Assembly (NCBI RefSeq): GCF_049651025.1 | Contig: NZ_JBASBH010000016.1 | Span: 59,019-123,018, forward strand | Source of the DNA: Parvibaculum sp049651025 | GTDB taxonomy: Bacteria > Pseudomonadota > Alphaproteobacteria > Parvibaculales > Parvibaculaceae | Direction: 5' to 3' | Length of the DNA: 64,000 nucleotides | In this document: positions 18,017 through 26,997 of the stretch, in pieces | Layout of the letters: every line of letters begins with the position of its first letter | Numbering within the stretch: the stretch's first letter is position 1 | The notes under the pieces: generated by a model | What the model was told of the DNA's origin: nothing | The model's input: the letters and a program-made list of their open reading frames with translations, nothing else | Databases searched by the model: none | Made by a program: the position numbers and the translations under genes

Positions 18017-19306
18017 GTGAGCATCGTCGACATCACCTCCGACAAACGAGGCGTTGCAGCCGTCATGGCCGCGATGGGCACCCGCGCCCGCGCTGCGGCA
18101 GAGGTGCTTGCCCGGACGCCGACCAAGCAAAAGGATGCGGGCCTTCTCTGCGCCGCCATGGTCATCCGCGCCAATGTCGACGACATCCTCAAAGCCAATG
18201 CGACAGACATGGAAGCCGCCCGCGCAAAGGGCATCACCGGCGCCATGCTCGACCGCCTGATGCTGGACGAGAGCCGCGTCGAGGCCATGGCCAAAGGCAT
18301 CGAAGCCATAGCCGCGCTCCCCGATCCCGTCGGCACGAAAATCGCCGAATGGGACCGCCCCAACGGTCTCCACATCGAGCGCGTTCGCACACCGCTCGGC
18401 GTCATCGGCATCATCTATGAAAGCCGCCCGAACGTGACGGCGGACGCCGCCGCCCTGTGCCTCAAATCCGGCAATGCGGCGATCCTGCGCGGCGGTTCTG
18501 AGAGCGCCCATTCGAGCCGCGTCATTCATGAATCGCTGATCGAAGGCTTCCTCGCCTCGAACCTGCCCGAACATGCAATCCAGCTCGTGCCGACAACCGA
18601 CCGCGCCGCCGTCGGCGAAATGCTGAGCGGCCTCGACGGCTCGATCGACGTCATCGTTCCTCGCGGCGGCAAAAGCCTCGTCGCCCGCGTGCAACAGGAA
18701 GCGCGCGTGCCCGTCTTCGCCCATCTCGAAGGTCTCTGCCACGTCTATATCGACAAGGATGCCGACCTCGAAATGGCGCGCGAGATCGTGCTGAATTCCA
18801 AGCTCCGCCGCACCGGCGTCTGCGGCGCCACCGAAACGCTTCTCGTCGATGAGGCCTGTGCCGCAACGCATCTGGCGCCCATCGTCAACGATCTCATCGC
18901 GGCGGGCTGCGAAGTGCGCGGCGACGATGCCGTGCGCGCCGTCGATGCGCGCGTGAAGCCCGCGACCGATGCGGACTGGAGCACCGAATATCTCGACGCG
19001 ATCATCGCCATCGGTGTCGTCAAAGGCGTCGATGAAGCCATTCGCCATATCGCGACCTACGGCTCGCACCATACCGAAGCCATCGTGACCGCCAATCAGG
19101 CCACCGCCGACAGGTTCCTCAACAACCTCGACAGCGCGATCCTGCTGCACAATGCCTCGACGCAGTTTGCAGATGGCGGCGAGTTCGGCATGGGCGCGGA
19201 AATCGGCATTGCGACGGGCAAGTTCCATGCGCGTGGCCCCGTCGGCGTCGAGCAACTCACAAGCTTCAAATATATCGTGCGGGGCTCCGGCCAGATCAGG
19301 CCTTAA
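18017..19306 (+). CDS. proA: gamma-glutamyl phosphate reductase
   Basis: A 429-residue NADPH-dependent reductase making glutamate-5-semialdehyde, second step of proline synthesis. The start is GTG at 18017 (MSIVDITSDKRG). Typical motifs are YESRPNVTADAAALCLKSGN, VPRGGKSLV, and NSKLRRTGVCGATETLL with the catalytic Cys; the C-terminus has GEFGMGAEIGIATGKFHARGP. Heads the operon running through nadD and rsfS to rlmH. Confidence 0.97.
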   Translation: MSIVDITSDKRGVAAVMAAMGTRARAAAEVLARTPTKQKDAGLLCAAMVIRANVDDILKANATDMEAARAKGITGAMLDRLMLDESRVEAMAKGIEAIAALPDPVGTKIAEWDRPNGLHIERVRTPLGVIGIIYESRPNVTADAAALCLKSGNAAILRGGSESAHSSRVIHESLIEGFLASNLPEHAIQLVPTTDRAAVGEMLSGLDGSIDVIVPRGGKSLVARVQQEARVPVFAHLEGLCHVYIDKDADLEMAREIVLNSKLRRTGVCGATETLLVDEACAATHLAPIVNDLIAAGCEVRGDDAVRAVDARVKPATDADWSTEYLDAIIAIGVVKGVDEAIRHIATYGSHHTEAIVTANQATADRFLNNLDSAILLHNASTQFADGGEFGMGAEIGIATGKFHARGPVGVEQLTSFKYIVRGSGQIRP

Positions 19307-19310
19307 CCGC

Positions 19311-19919
19311 ATGGCAGAAAAGCGCAGCGAAGCGCCATCGGGCCTTTCGGTCGGCCTGCTGGGCGGCTCCTTCAATCCCGCCCATGAAGGCCATCTGCAC
19401 CTGACGCATATGGCGCTCGAGGCGCTCGCGCTCGACCGCATCTGGTGGCTCGTCTCGCCGCAGAACCCGTTGAAAAGCACCCGCGACATGGCCCCGCTGG
19501 ATGAGCGGCTGGCAGGCGCGCGCGCCCTCGTCGAAAAATCGGGCGATCCGCGCATTCTCGTCACCGCCATCGAGACCGAACTTGGCACGCGCTACACCAT
19601 CGACACGGTGCGCGCGCTGAAGGCCCGCTATGCCGACACCCGCTTCGTCTGGTTGATGGGCGCCGACAACATGATCGAGCTGCCGCGCTGGGCGAACTGG
19701 CGCGAACTGACGCAGGAAATTCCGATTGCCGTCTATCCGCGCCCCGGCTTCACCATGAAAGCGCGCACTTGCCCGGCTGCCGCCCTGCTTCGTTCCGTGA
19801 CGCTTGAGGCAAGCGAGGCCGACCGCCTCGCAAAGAGTGCACCGCCCGCGCTTGTCTTTCTCGACGGCCCCGAGCATCTTGCCTCATCCACCGAGATACG
19901 CGCCCGGCATGGCCGATGA
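19311..19919 (+). CDS. nadD: nicotinate-nucleotide adenylyltransferase
   Basis: A 202-residue adenylyltransferase converting nicotinate mononucleotide to deamido-NAD. Start at 19311, 4 bp after proA. Nucleotidyltransferase motif GGSFNPAHEGH near residue 20 and the downstream STEIRAR (ISSTxIR-like) near the C-terminus are present; MGADNMIELPRWANWRE is family typical. Confidence 0.96.
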   Translation: MAEKRSEAPSGLSVGLLGGSFNPAHEGHLHLTHMALEALALDRIWWLVSPQNPLKSTRDMAPLDERLAGARALVEKSGDPRILVTAIETELGTRYTIDTVRALKARYADTRFVWLMGADNMIELPRWANWRELTQEIPIAVYPRPGFTMKARTCPAAALLRSVTLEASEADRLAKSAPPALVFLDGPEHLASSTEIRARHGR

Positions 19920-20040
19920 AGCGCCGTCTTGAAACGATAAAATCCCGCGCATTGAGTTTGCGCGCCCCGACCTCTATTCTGAGCACAGCCGGGACGCGGT
20001 TGCGGCGTGCTCGGTTCGGTATGAACAAAGGAGTGCGTTC

Positions 20041-20841
20041 CTGAGCAACGAACCCAAAGGCCGCAAGGCCAAATCTGCGCCCGCCAAGCCTGCGAAAGCC
20101 AAGGCATCAAAGGCCTCCGCAGCGAAGGCGAAACCTTCAACGACCAAAGCCGCAAAGGCGAAGCCCGCCACAGCCACGGCAAAAAAGCCGGTAAAGGCGA
20201 CGGCATCGAAAGCCACAAAAGCGCCCGCCGCAAAGTCTGTCGGCGCGAAGGCGAAGGCTGTGACGCCCAAGGCGAAGACTGCGCCCAAAAGCGCGCCCGC
20301 CAAGACCGTGAAGCCCAAAGCAAAAGCGGTAACGCCGAAAGCGGCGGCGCCGAAAGCAAAGACCGCCAGCCCGAAAGCGAAAGCTGCAAGCCCCAAGGCG
20401 TCGAAATCGCCCAAGGCCGTAGCCGCGCCCAAAAGCCCCAAGGTTCAGACCGCTCGTGAAAAGGCGTCAGCCATCCGCGAAATTGCCGAGCGCAAGAAAG
20501 CGGCGGCCATGCTCGCCCTCGTGATGAAAAGCCTCGACGACGACAAGGCCGAGGACATCATCTCGATCGACCTCGCAGGCAAGACGCCCATCGCCGATTA
20601 CATGGTTGTCGCAAGCGGTCGCTCGAGCCGTCATGTCGCCGCCGTTGCCGATCATCTGCTGCGTCGCCTCAAGGAAGAAGGCTACGGCCTTGCCCAGGTC
20701 GAAGGCATGCAGCAGGGCGACTGGGTGCTCATCGATGCGGGCGACGTGGTGGTCCATGTCTTCCGTCCCGAAGTGCGCGAATTCTACCGGCTCGAAAAAA
20801 TGTGGGCCGCGGACATTCCGGCAGACCAGCTCGCGGGCTGA
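20041..20841 (+). CDS. rsfS: ribosomal silencing factor RsfS with Lys/Ala-rich N-terminal extension
   Basis: The C-terminal ~110 residues are RsfS (SLDDDKAEDIISIDL, ADYMVVASGRSSRHV, GDWVLIDAGDVVVHVF), which binds L14 and blocks subunit joining. The frame runs upstream without a stop through a Lys/Ala/Pro-rich tract. No in-frame ATG, GTG or TTG exists between the stop at 19930 and a GTG at 20260, which lies inside this tract. A perfect AAAGGAG (20027-20033) sits 7 nt before an in-frame CTG at 20041, followed by SNEPKGRKAK. I therefore infer CTG initiation and 266 residues, against about 110-150 usually. Conservative alternative: GTG at 20260, 193 residues. The tract resembles histone-H1-like tails and may bind RNA. 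Confidence 0.8.
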   Translation: MSNEPKGRKAKSAPAKPAKAKASKASAAKAKPSTTKAAKAKPATATAKKPVKATASKATKAPAAKSVGAKAKAVTPKAKTAPKSAPAKTVKPKAKAVTPKAAAPKAKTASPKAKAASPKASKSPKAVAAPKSPKVQTAREKASAIREIAERKKAAAMLALVMKSLDDDKAEDIISIDLAGKTPIADYMVVASGRSSRHVAAVADHLLRRLKEEGYGLAQVEGMQQGDWVLIDAGDVVVHVFRPEVREFYRLEKMWAADIPADQLAG

Positions 20842-20868
20842 CATCTGCGCGAGGCAGCGGGGAACTCC

Positions 20869-21351
20869 ATGCGCATCGAAATCTGCGCCGTCGGCAGGCT
20901 TCGCGCCGGACCCGAAAAAACGCTGCTCGACGATTATCTCTCGCGCACCAACGCCGCGGGACGAAGCCTCGGCTTCTCCTCGCTCTCGCTTGTCGAGGTC
21001 GAGGAGAAGCGCCGTCTCGAAGGCGAAAATCTGAAAAACGCTGAAGCCACGCTGCTTAAAGCCGCCGTCCCGCGCGGCGCGCTCCTCGTCGCCCTTGACG
21101 AGCGAGGGCGCACCGAAGGCAGCGAGGCTTTCGCCGCGCGCATCGGGCGCTGGCGCGACGAAGGCGTTTCCGATCTCGCTTTCATCATCGGCGGCGCTGA
21201 CGGATTATCGCCGGGCTTACGCAACGAAGCGCGCCACCTCATCGCTTTCGGTCCCATGACCTGGCCGCATATGCTGGTGCGCGTCATGCTTGCCGAACAA
21301 CTTTACCGCGCCGTCAGCATTCTGGCCGGTCATCCCTATCATCGCGCCTGA
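20869..21351 (+). CDS. rlmH: 23S rRNA (pseudouridine1915-N3)-methyltransferase
   Basis: A 160-residue SPOUT methyltransferase modifying helix 69 of 23S rRNA. The trefoil-knot motifs FIIGGADGLSP and MLVRVMLAEQLYRA and the C-terminal GHPYHR are all present. It lies 27 bp after rsfS, the usual position. A 150-bp gap without a clear ribosome site separates it from the iPGM-like gene. Confidence 0.96.
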   Translation: MRIEICAVGRLRAGPEKTLLDDYLSRTNAAGRSLGFSSLSLVEVEEKRRLEGENLKNAEATLLKAAVPRGALLVALDERGRTEGSEAFAARIGRWRDEGVSDLAFIIGGADGLSPGLRNEARHLIAFGPMTWPHMLVRVMLAEQLYRAVSILAGHPYHRA

Positions 21352-21501
21352 TTTGCGAACCGCTTTCCGTGTCTTATCTGCGACGCCACGCGCCAAAACG
21401 CAGCCTCGCGACCCCCGCCCTCATGGACACGATTCACGCCATCGACTAGCTTCGTCATCGATGCGTGACTGGTACGCGGTGCCTGGGCTGTCTCAAAAAC
21501 C

Positions 21502-23067
21502 ATGAACGACAAGAACAGCGTTAGCCCCCTCGTCCTTGTACTTCTGGACGGTTGGGGCATTCGCGCGGAACGTGAGGCGAATGCGCTGGCGCAAGCACGC
21601 ACGCCCATCTACGACCGCATTGCAGGAACCTATCCTCACACGGTTCTCGCCGCGTCGGGCGAAGCCGTGGGCCTTGCCGCGGGCAAGCCCGGCAACATGC
21701 AGGCGGGCTATATGACGCTCGGCGCAGGCCGTCCCGTCGAGCAGGACATTCTCCGCGTTAACCGTGCGATCCAGGAAGAAGGCCCGCTCAGCCTCGCCGC
21801 CAATCCCATCCTGCAAAAACTCATTCAGCGCGTGCGCCCTCTCGGCGGCGCAGTCCATCTGATCGGCATGGTCTCGCCCGGCGGCGTTGCCGGCCATCAG
21901 GATCACCTCGCCATTCTCGCCGCCATGCTGAGCCATGAAGGCGTGCAGGTCTGGGTCCATGGCATCATGGACGGCATCGACACACGCCCGCAAAGCGGCA
22001 TCGCCTATCTCGCCGAATTGATGGACGACATAGCAGGCGCCGAACAGGCGACGCTTGGCAGCCTCATGGGCCGCGCCTATGCCTTCGGCGAAGGCGCCGA
22101 TGCGGAGCTTGTCAAAACCGCATGGAAGGCGCTTGCAGAGGCCGACGCGCCGCGCGCGGAATATCCCGCCGCCCATCTCGACAAGTGCTACGCCAAGGGC
22201 ACGCAGGACGACCGCATACCGCCGGTCATCTCGCAGAACTATCGCGGCATCCGGCGCGACGATGCGGTCTTCCTCGTCAATCTCAGCCCCGACATCGGCG
22301 CATCGCTGATGCAGGAATTGCTGGAATCGGAAACCGCCTCGCTGCTCTCCATCACTGTCTCTCTGGTCGAGCTTGAAGGCGACGGCCTGAGCTGGGTCGA
22401 GCCGCTTTTCGCCCATCGCCCCGTCGCCACGACGCTGAGCGAGACTCTGGCGCTCTCCGGTCGCACGCAACTCCTGCTGACCGAAACCATCGCGGAAAAA
22501 AATCTCTCGCTCTTTCTGCGCGGCGGCAATGCGCGCATCTATGAAGGCGAAACGCTCGGCCTTGCCGAAACGCCGCTCGCCAAAATGGAAAAGCGCCCCG
22601 AGCTTGCCGCAGCCGATCTCACCATCGAAGCGCTCAACGCCATCAAGGCGGGCGAGCGCGATCTCCTCATCGTCAATTTCACCAACGTCGCTCTCTTCGG
22701 CCGCACCGGCAATCTGCGCACGACCGTCGAAGCCGCCGAGGCCATCGACAAATATCTCGGCAAGATCGCCGCCCAGGTTGAAAAGCGCGGCGGCCTGCTC
22801 GCCATCACCGGCGCCTTCGGCAAGGGCGAAATGATGAACGACCCCGAGACGGGCGAGATCTGGCGCGGGCCGACGCAATCGGCAATGCCCTTCACGCTGA
22901 TGGGCGCAGGTGCTGACGTCACGCTGCGCTCGGGCACGCTTGCCGACATCGCGCCGACAATTCTCGATCTGATGGGCCTCGCCAAACCTGAAGCCATGAC
23001 AGGCCGCTCGCTCATTGCCGGGTCCGAGCGGACAAGCTCCGAACAGGCAGCCAGTGTCCCGGCCTGA
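21502..23067 (+). CDS. gpmI: iPGM-like protein, catalytic residues lost
   Basis: A 521-residue protein in the syntenic position of 2,3-bisphosphoglycerate-independent phosphoglycerate mutase and clearly homologous over its full length (LLDGWGI, TLGAGRPV.QD, DIAPTILDLMGL..P.AMTGRSL). The active site is gone. By alignment from memory, the phosphoserine in GNSEVGH is Met66 (GNMQAGY); LDGRD reads MDGID; the two Arg of FRxDRA are Ser262 and Ile265; Asp and His of NxDMVGH are Ala397 and Arg401; the ADHGN metal pair is Ala438-Phe439; the last metal His is Pro457. Only Asp16 and His132 look retained. The frame is intact, so it is probably a maintained pseudoenzyme. No Shine-Dalgarno is evident. Confidence 0.85.
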   Translation: MNDKNSVSPLVLVLLDGWGIRAEREANALAQARTPIYDRIAGTYPHTVLAASGEAVGLAAGKPGNMQAGYMTLGAGRPVEQDILRVNRAIQEEGPLSLAANPILQKLIQRVRPLGGAVHLIGMVSPGGVAGHQDHLAILAAMLSHEGVQVWVHGIMDGIDTRPQSGIAYLAELMDDIAGAEQATLGSLMGRAYAFGEGADAELVKTAWKALAEADAPRAEYPAAHLDKCYAKGTQDDRIPPVISQNYRGIRRDDAVFLVNLSPDIGASLMQELLESETASLLSITVSLVELEGDGLSWVEPLFAHRPVATTLSETLALSGRTQLLLTETIAEKNLSLFLRGGNARIYEGETLGLAETPLAKMEKRPELAAADLTIEALNAIKAGERDLLIVNFTNVALFGRTGNLRTTVEAAEAIDKYLGKIAAQVEKRGGLLAITGAFGKGEMMNDPETGEIWRGPTQSAMPFTLMGAGADVTLRSGTLADIAPTILDLMGLAKPEAMTGRSLIAGSERTSSEQAASVPA

Positions 23068-24376
23068 TCGCACCGCCCTTGCCCTCGCGCTTCTGACGCT
23101 TGCCGCGCTCGCTCCGACCATTCCTGCGCGCGCCGAATCCGCCGATCCTTCAAAGCTTGAAAGCCTGAAGCACGAACTCGACACCAGCGTCGAGCGCAAG
23201 AAGGCGCTTGAAGCGCAATCGCAAGCCGCCGCAAAAGATGCCGAGCTTGTCCGCAGCCAGCTCATCGTCACGGCGGCAAGCGTGCAAGCGCGCGAGGCGG
23301 AAGTCTCGGCCTCCGAAGCCCGCCTCGCCGAATTGAAGCAGGCCGAAACCGAGCTGCTGGCCCGCCTCGAACAGCGCCGCGCCAAGATGGCCGACCTCCT
23401 CGTCGCCCTCACCCGCCTCGACCGCAACCCGCCGCCCGCACTCGCCGTCAAACCCGACGACGCATTGGGCGCGATCCGCGGCGCGATCCTGCTTGGCGAT
23501 GCGGTGCCGGAACTGCGCGCCCAGGCCGACGAACTACGCGCCCGCCTTCAGGAACTCCAGCGCCTGCGCGAAAGCATCCTTGCCGAGCGCACGACGCTCG
23601 CTCAGGCCAAGACCTCACTTGAGCGCGACCGCGCCAATCTCGAAAAGCTGCTCGCCAACAAGGTCGCCCGTCAGCAGCGCCTAGCTCAGGCCGCCGAAAC
23701 CGAAGAGGCCCGCGCCACCCGCCTCTCGCGCGAAGCGACCGACCTGACCGACCTCATCGGACGCCTTGAAAGCGAAGCCGCCGCGCGCCTTCCCGCAACG
23801 CGCCCGGTCCGCCGGCCGCCGCCTCCCGCCGCCGTCCCGACCCAGACGGCGCAGGCCCCTGCGCGGGGCACCGAAATGGCCATGCTGACGCCGCCCGACA
23901 GCCTGCCGGCTTTGCCTTCATCGCGCCTTTTTTCACAGGCAAAAGGTCTGATCCGTTTACCGGCGACCGGAATGCTGGTGCGCGGCTTTGGAGCGCCCAA
24001 CGGCGCCGGCGGAGTGACGCAAGGCATGACCATCGCCACGCGCCCCGGCGCGCAGGTGATAGCGCCCTTCGATGGTAAAATCGTCTTTGCAGGACCTTTT
24101 CGGCGCTATGGGCAACTCTTGATCATCTCGGTGGGCGAAGGATACCATGTGCTCCTGGCGGGCATGGCGAAGATTAACGGAGCCGTCGGACAAGGCATTC
24201 TTGCCGGAGAGCCTGTCGGTACGATGGATTCACCTTCCGCAGATGAAAGTGCGGCTTCCGACCGGAATACCGGGACAGGCGGTCGACCCTCGCTTTATAT
24301 TGAATTCCGGAAAGACAGCGACCCGATCGACCCCCGACCGTGGCTGATGATGAGTGACAAGAAGGCTCGTGGATAA
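23054..24376 (+). CDS. envC: EnvC-like murein hydrolase activator
   Basis: About 440 residues. GTG at 23054 gives (M)SRPDRTALALALLTLAALAP...ARA, a signal peptide; TTG at 23015 is an alternative. It overlaps the iPGM-like gene by 14 bp. Residues ~30-250 are long coiled coils, then a Pro-rich linker, then a C-terminal LytM/M23 domain (IAPFDGKIVFAGPFRRYGQ). Zn ligands are absent: the HxGxD motif reads TQGMT and the HxH region reads SLYIE. So it should activate periplasmic amidases at the septum rather than cut peptidoglycan, as EnvC does. Confidence 0.88.
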   Translation: MSRPDRTALALALLTLAALAPTIPARAESADPSKLESLKHELDTSVERKKALEAQSQAAAKDAELVRSQLIVTAASVQAREAEVSASEARLAELKQAETELLARLEQRRAKMADLLVALTRLDRNPPPALAVKPDDALGAIRGAILLGDAVPELRAQADELRARLQELQRLRESILAERTTLAQAKTSLERDRANLEKLLANKVARQQRLAQAAETEEARATRLSREATDLTDLIGRLESEAAARLPATRPVRRPPPPAAVPTQTAQAPARGTEMAMLTPPDSLPALPSSRLFSQAKGLIRLPATGMLVRGFGAPNGAGGVTQGMTIATRPGAQVIAPFDGKIVFAGPFRRYGQLLIISVGEGYHVLLAGMAKINGAVGQGILAGEPVGTMDSPSADESAASDRNTGTGGRPSLYIEFRKDSDPIDPRPWLMMSDKKARG

Positions 24377-25702
24377 ATGAACAAGTCAGTGCTCGCCGGC
24401 TTCGCAGTCGGAACCCTGGTATCGGCCCTTACGGTGTTTACGTTCCAGTCGGGAAATTTCGAGACGGCCCATGCCGCCGACAACGACACCTACCGTCAGC
24501 TCAATCTTTTCGGCGACGTCTTCGAGCGCGTCCGCGCCGACTATGTCGAACCGACCGATGACAGCAAGCTGGTCGAGAACGCCATCAACGGCATGCTGAC
24601 CTCGCTCGATCCCCATTCGAGCTACATGAACCCGAAAAACTTCCGCGACATGCAGGTGCAGACGCGCGGCGAGTTCGGCGGCCTCGGCATCGAAGTCACG
24701 ATGGAAAACGGCGTCGTCAAGGTCGTGACGCCCATCGACGACACACCCGCCAGCCGCGCCGGTCTGCGCCCCGGCGACTACATCACCCATATCGACGGCA
24801 AGCCGATCCTCGGCCAGACGCTGAGCGACGCCGTCGACAAGATGCGTGGGCCGGTCAACACGGTCGTCACCCTCTCCGTCGTGCGCAAAGGCCTCGACGA
24901 GCCCTTCGACGTCAAGCTGACGCGCGATGTCATCACCATCAAGTCGGTGAAGTTTCATCGCGAAGGCGACATCGGCTATGTCCGCATCACCACCTTCAAC
25001 GAGCAGACGGGCGAGCTTCTCGACGAAGCGATCCACACGCTGCAAAAGCAGATCGGCGCTTCGCGCGTGAAGGGCTACATCCTCGACCTGCGCAACAATC
25101 CCGGCGGCCTTCTCGATCAGGCCATCGCCGTCAGCGGCGACTTCATCAATGAAGGCGAGATCGTCTCGACGCGCGGCCGCCACCCCGAAGACACGCAGCG
25201 CTACAACGCACGCGGCGGCGACCTCACGGGCGGCAAGCCGGTCATCGTCATGGTCAATGGCGGTTCGGCCTCGGCCTCTGAAATCGTCGCAGGCGCGCTT
25301 CAGGATCATCGTCGCGCGACGATCCTCGGCACGCGTTCTTTCGGCAAGGGCTCCGTGCAGACGATCATTCCGCTCGGCTCCGACGGCGCGCTGCGCCTGA
25401 CCACGGCGCGTTACTACACGCCGTCCGGCCATTCGATCCAGGCAAAGGGCATCGAGCCCGACATCCAGGTCGAGCAGAACACCGATCCGAAGTCGAAGAA
25501 GCGCCTGCTCATCACGGGCGAGGCCGAGCTTCCCGGTCATCTGGCCGCCGAAGAAGGCGCCAAGGAAATCGCGGGCTCGGACAGCTTCGTGCCGACCGAC
25601 AAGAAAGACGACAAGCAGCTCCTCTACGCGATCGATCTGTTGAACGGCGTGCGCAAGGACGCTGCATTCAAGAGCGCAGCCGCCACGGCCAATGCAAACT
25701 AA
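24377..25702 (+). CDS. ctpA: C-terminal processing protease (S41)
   Basis: A 441-residue periplasmic or membrane-anchored serine protease. An N-terminal hydrophobic segment (VGTLVSALTVFTF) is followed by a PDZ domain (about residues 85-165; GGLGIEVTMENG, PASRAGLRPGDYI) and the S41 domain with catalytic Ser and Lys in NGGSASASEIVAGAL and GTRSFGKGSVQ. It abuts envC (stop TAA immediately before the ATG), and CtpA-type proteases degrade peptidoglycan hydrolases in other bacteria, matching this context. Confidence 0.95.
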   Translation: MNKSVLAGFAVGTLVSALTVFTFQSGNFETAHAADNDTYRQLNLFGDVFERVRADYVEPTDDSKLVENAINGMLTSLDPHSSYMNPKNFRDMQVQTRGEFGGLGIEVTMENGVVKVVTPIDDTPASRAGLRPGDYITHIDGKPILGQTLSDAVDKMRGPVNTVVTLSVVRKGLDEPFDVKLTRDVITIKSVKFHREGDIGYVRITTFNEQTGELLDEAIHTLQKQIGASRVKGYILDLRNNPGGLLDQAIAVSGDFINEGEIVSTRGRHPEDTQRYNARGGDLTGGKPVIVMVNGGSASASEIVAGALQDHRRATILGTRSFGKGSVQTIIPLGSDGALRLTTARYYTPSGHSIQAKGIEPDIQVEQNTDPKSKKRLLITGEAELPGHLAAEEGAKEIAGSDSFVPTDKKDDKQLLYAIDLLNGVRKDAAFKSAAATANAN

Positions 25703-25753
25703 GTCGCGAAAGCGGATGAGCAAGCAAACGGGGGCCGCGTATATGGCTGGGTC

Positions 25754-26983
25754 ATGCCGGGTAGGGCACTGAGCGATAGGTCGAAGCGGCGGCGCCAGCC
25801 CGGTGTGCTGGCCGTCGCCGCGCTTCTGATCGCCTGCCTTTACGGCGGCGTGTTGGCTTGGCTGTTGACGGTCGATAGCCGCATGGCGGGCATGCCTGCC
25901 GTCCAGCTTGCGCTCGCGCCGGAGCCCGAACCCGCCGCCCTGCCGGCACCGCCTGCGGAAAACCTGCTGCGCACCGGCAACGACGAGGAACATGCCGCCG
26001 CTGCAACGCCGAGCGAGACGCCCGACGAAACGCATGCGCCCGATGATGCCGCCGCCGATGGCCTGAGCCCCGACGAGCAGACCTTGCTCGACGCGGCCCG
26101 CAATGTCGGCGCGGACAATAGCGGCGATGTGAAAATCGTCGGCGCCGAAACCGTGTCGGCCAATGACCCCGCAGCCACCGTCGCCATCGCGCTGAAGCCC
26201 GTTCCCGATCCGGCTCTCATCGCCAATGGCCGTCAGGGTCCGCTGCCCATCGTCGCGAAAGACGGTCGTCAGGCATGGAAAGTCTATGCCCGCCCGCTGC
26301 CCAAGGGTCTGCCCGCCGGTCCGCGCGTCGCCCTCATCGTCTCGGGCCTCGGCATCAGCGACAGCGCCACCGCGCATGCCATCGAAACCCTGCCGCCTGA
26401 AGTCACCCTCTCCTTCGCGCCCTATGGCGCGCGCCTTCAGGACTGGATCACCAAGGCCCGCGCCGCCGGTCACGAAGTCCTGCTCGAATTGCCGATGGAG
26501 CCTTTCGGCTATCCGCAAAACGATCCCGGCCCCTATACGCTGCTGACGAGCCTTCAGCCCGCCGAAAACATCTCGCGCCTCGAATGGCTGATGAGCCGCT
26601 TCACCGGTTATGCAGGCGTGATGAATTATCAGGGCGCGCGCTTCACCAGCTCCGAAACCTCCGTCACGCCGATCCTTGCCGCCGTCAAATCACGCGGGTT
26701 GATGTATGTCGACAATGGCGCCTCGCAGCGCAGCCTCGCGCCGAAACTCGCAGCCGATATCAGCCTGCCCCACGCGACCGGCACGCGCATGATCGATCCC
26801 GTGCAAACGCCTGACGTGATCGCTTATTCCCTCGTCCAACTTGAAGCCTCGGCCAAACAATCCGGCACCGCCATTGGCGTCGCCTCGGGCCTGCCCGTCA
26901 CGGTCGATGAACTCGCGCGCTGGGCCGTCACGCTGAAAAACCGCGGCGTGACGCTTGTGCCGGTAACAGCGACCGCCAACTGA
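25754..26983 (+). CDS. divergent polysaccharide deacetylase (YibQ-like)
   Basis: A 409-residue protein with one N-terminal membrane segment (VLAVAALLIACLYGGVLAWLL), an Ala/Pro/Glu-rich linker to about residue 190, and a C-terminal divergent polysaccharide deacetylase domain (VALIVSGLGISDSAT, LSFAPYG, HEVLLELPMEPFGYPQNDPGPYTL, VDNGASQRSLAPKLA). In many proteobacteria it follows envC-ctpA, as here, and is presumed to act in the periplasm on cell-wall glycan; catalysis is unproven for the family. Confidence 0.88.
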   Translation: MPGRALSDRSKRRRQPGVLAVAALLIACLYGGVLAWLLTVDSRMAGMPAVQLALAPEPEPAALPAPPAENLLRTGNDEEHAAAATPSETPDETHAPDDAAADGLSPDEQTLLDAARNVGADNSGDVKIVGAETVSANDPAATVAIALKPVPDPALIANGRQGPLPIVAKDGRQAWKVYARPLPKGLPAGPRVALIVSGLGISDSATAHAIETLPPEVTLSFAPYGARLQDWITKARAAGHEVLLELPMEPFGYPQNDPGPYTLLTSLQPAENISRLEWLMSRFTGYAGVMNYQGARFTSSETSVTPILAAVKSRGLMYVDNGASQRSLAPKLAADISLPHATGTRMIDPVQTPDVIAYSLVQLEASAKQSGTAIGVASGLPVTVDELARWAVTLKNRGVTLVPVTATAN

Positions 26984-26997
26984 TCGGACGAACCCTC

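Noticed and set aside
19974..20441. Hydrophobic 155-codon frame antisense to the rsfS extension
   Set aside because: It is the complement of the Lys/Ala repeat; it has no ribosome site and mirrors the repeat exactly.
20026..20841. Assembly frameshift as the reason for the missing rsfS start codon
   Set aside because: The frame is continuous from 19933 and composition is uniform, with a well-placed ribosome site before CTG, so no frameshift is needed.
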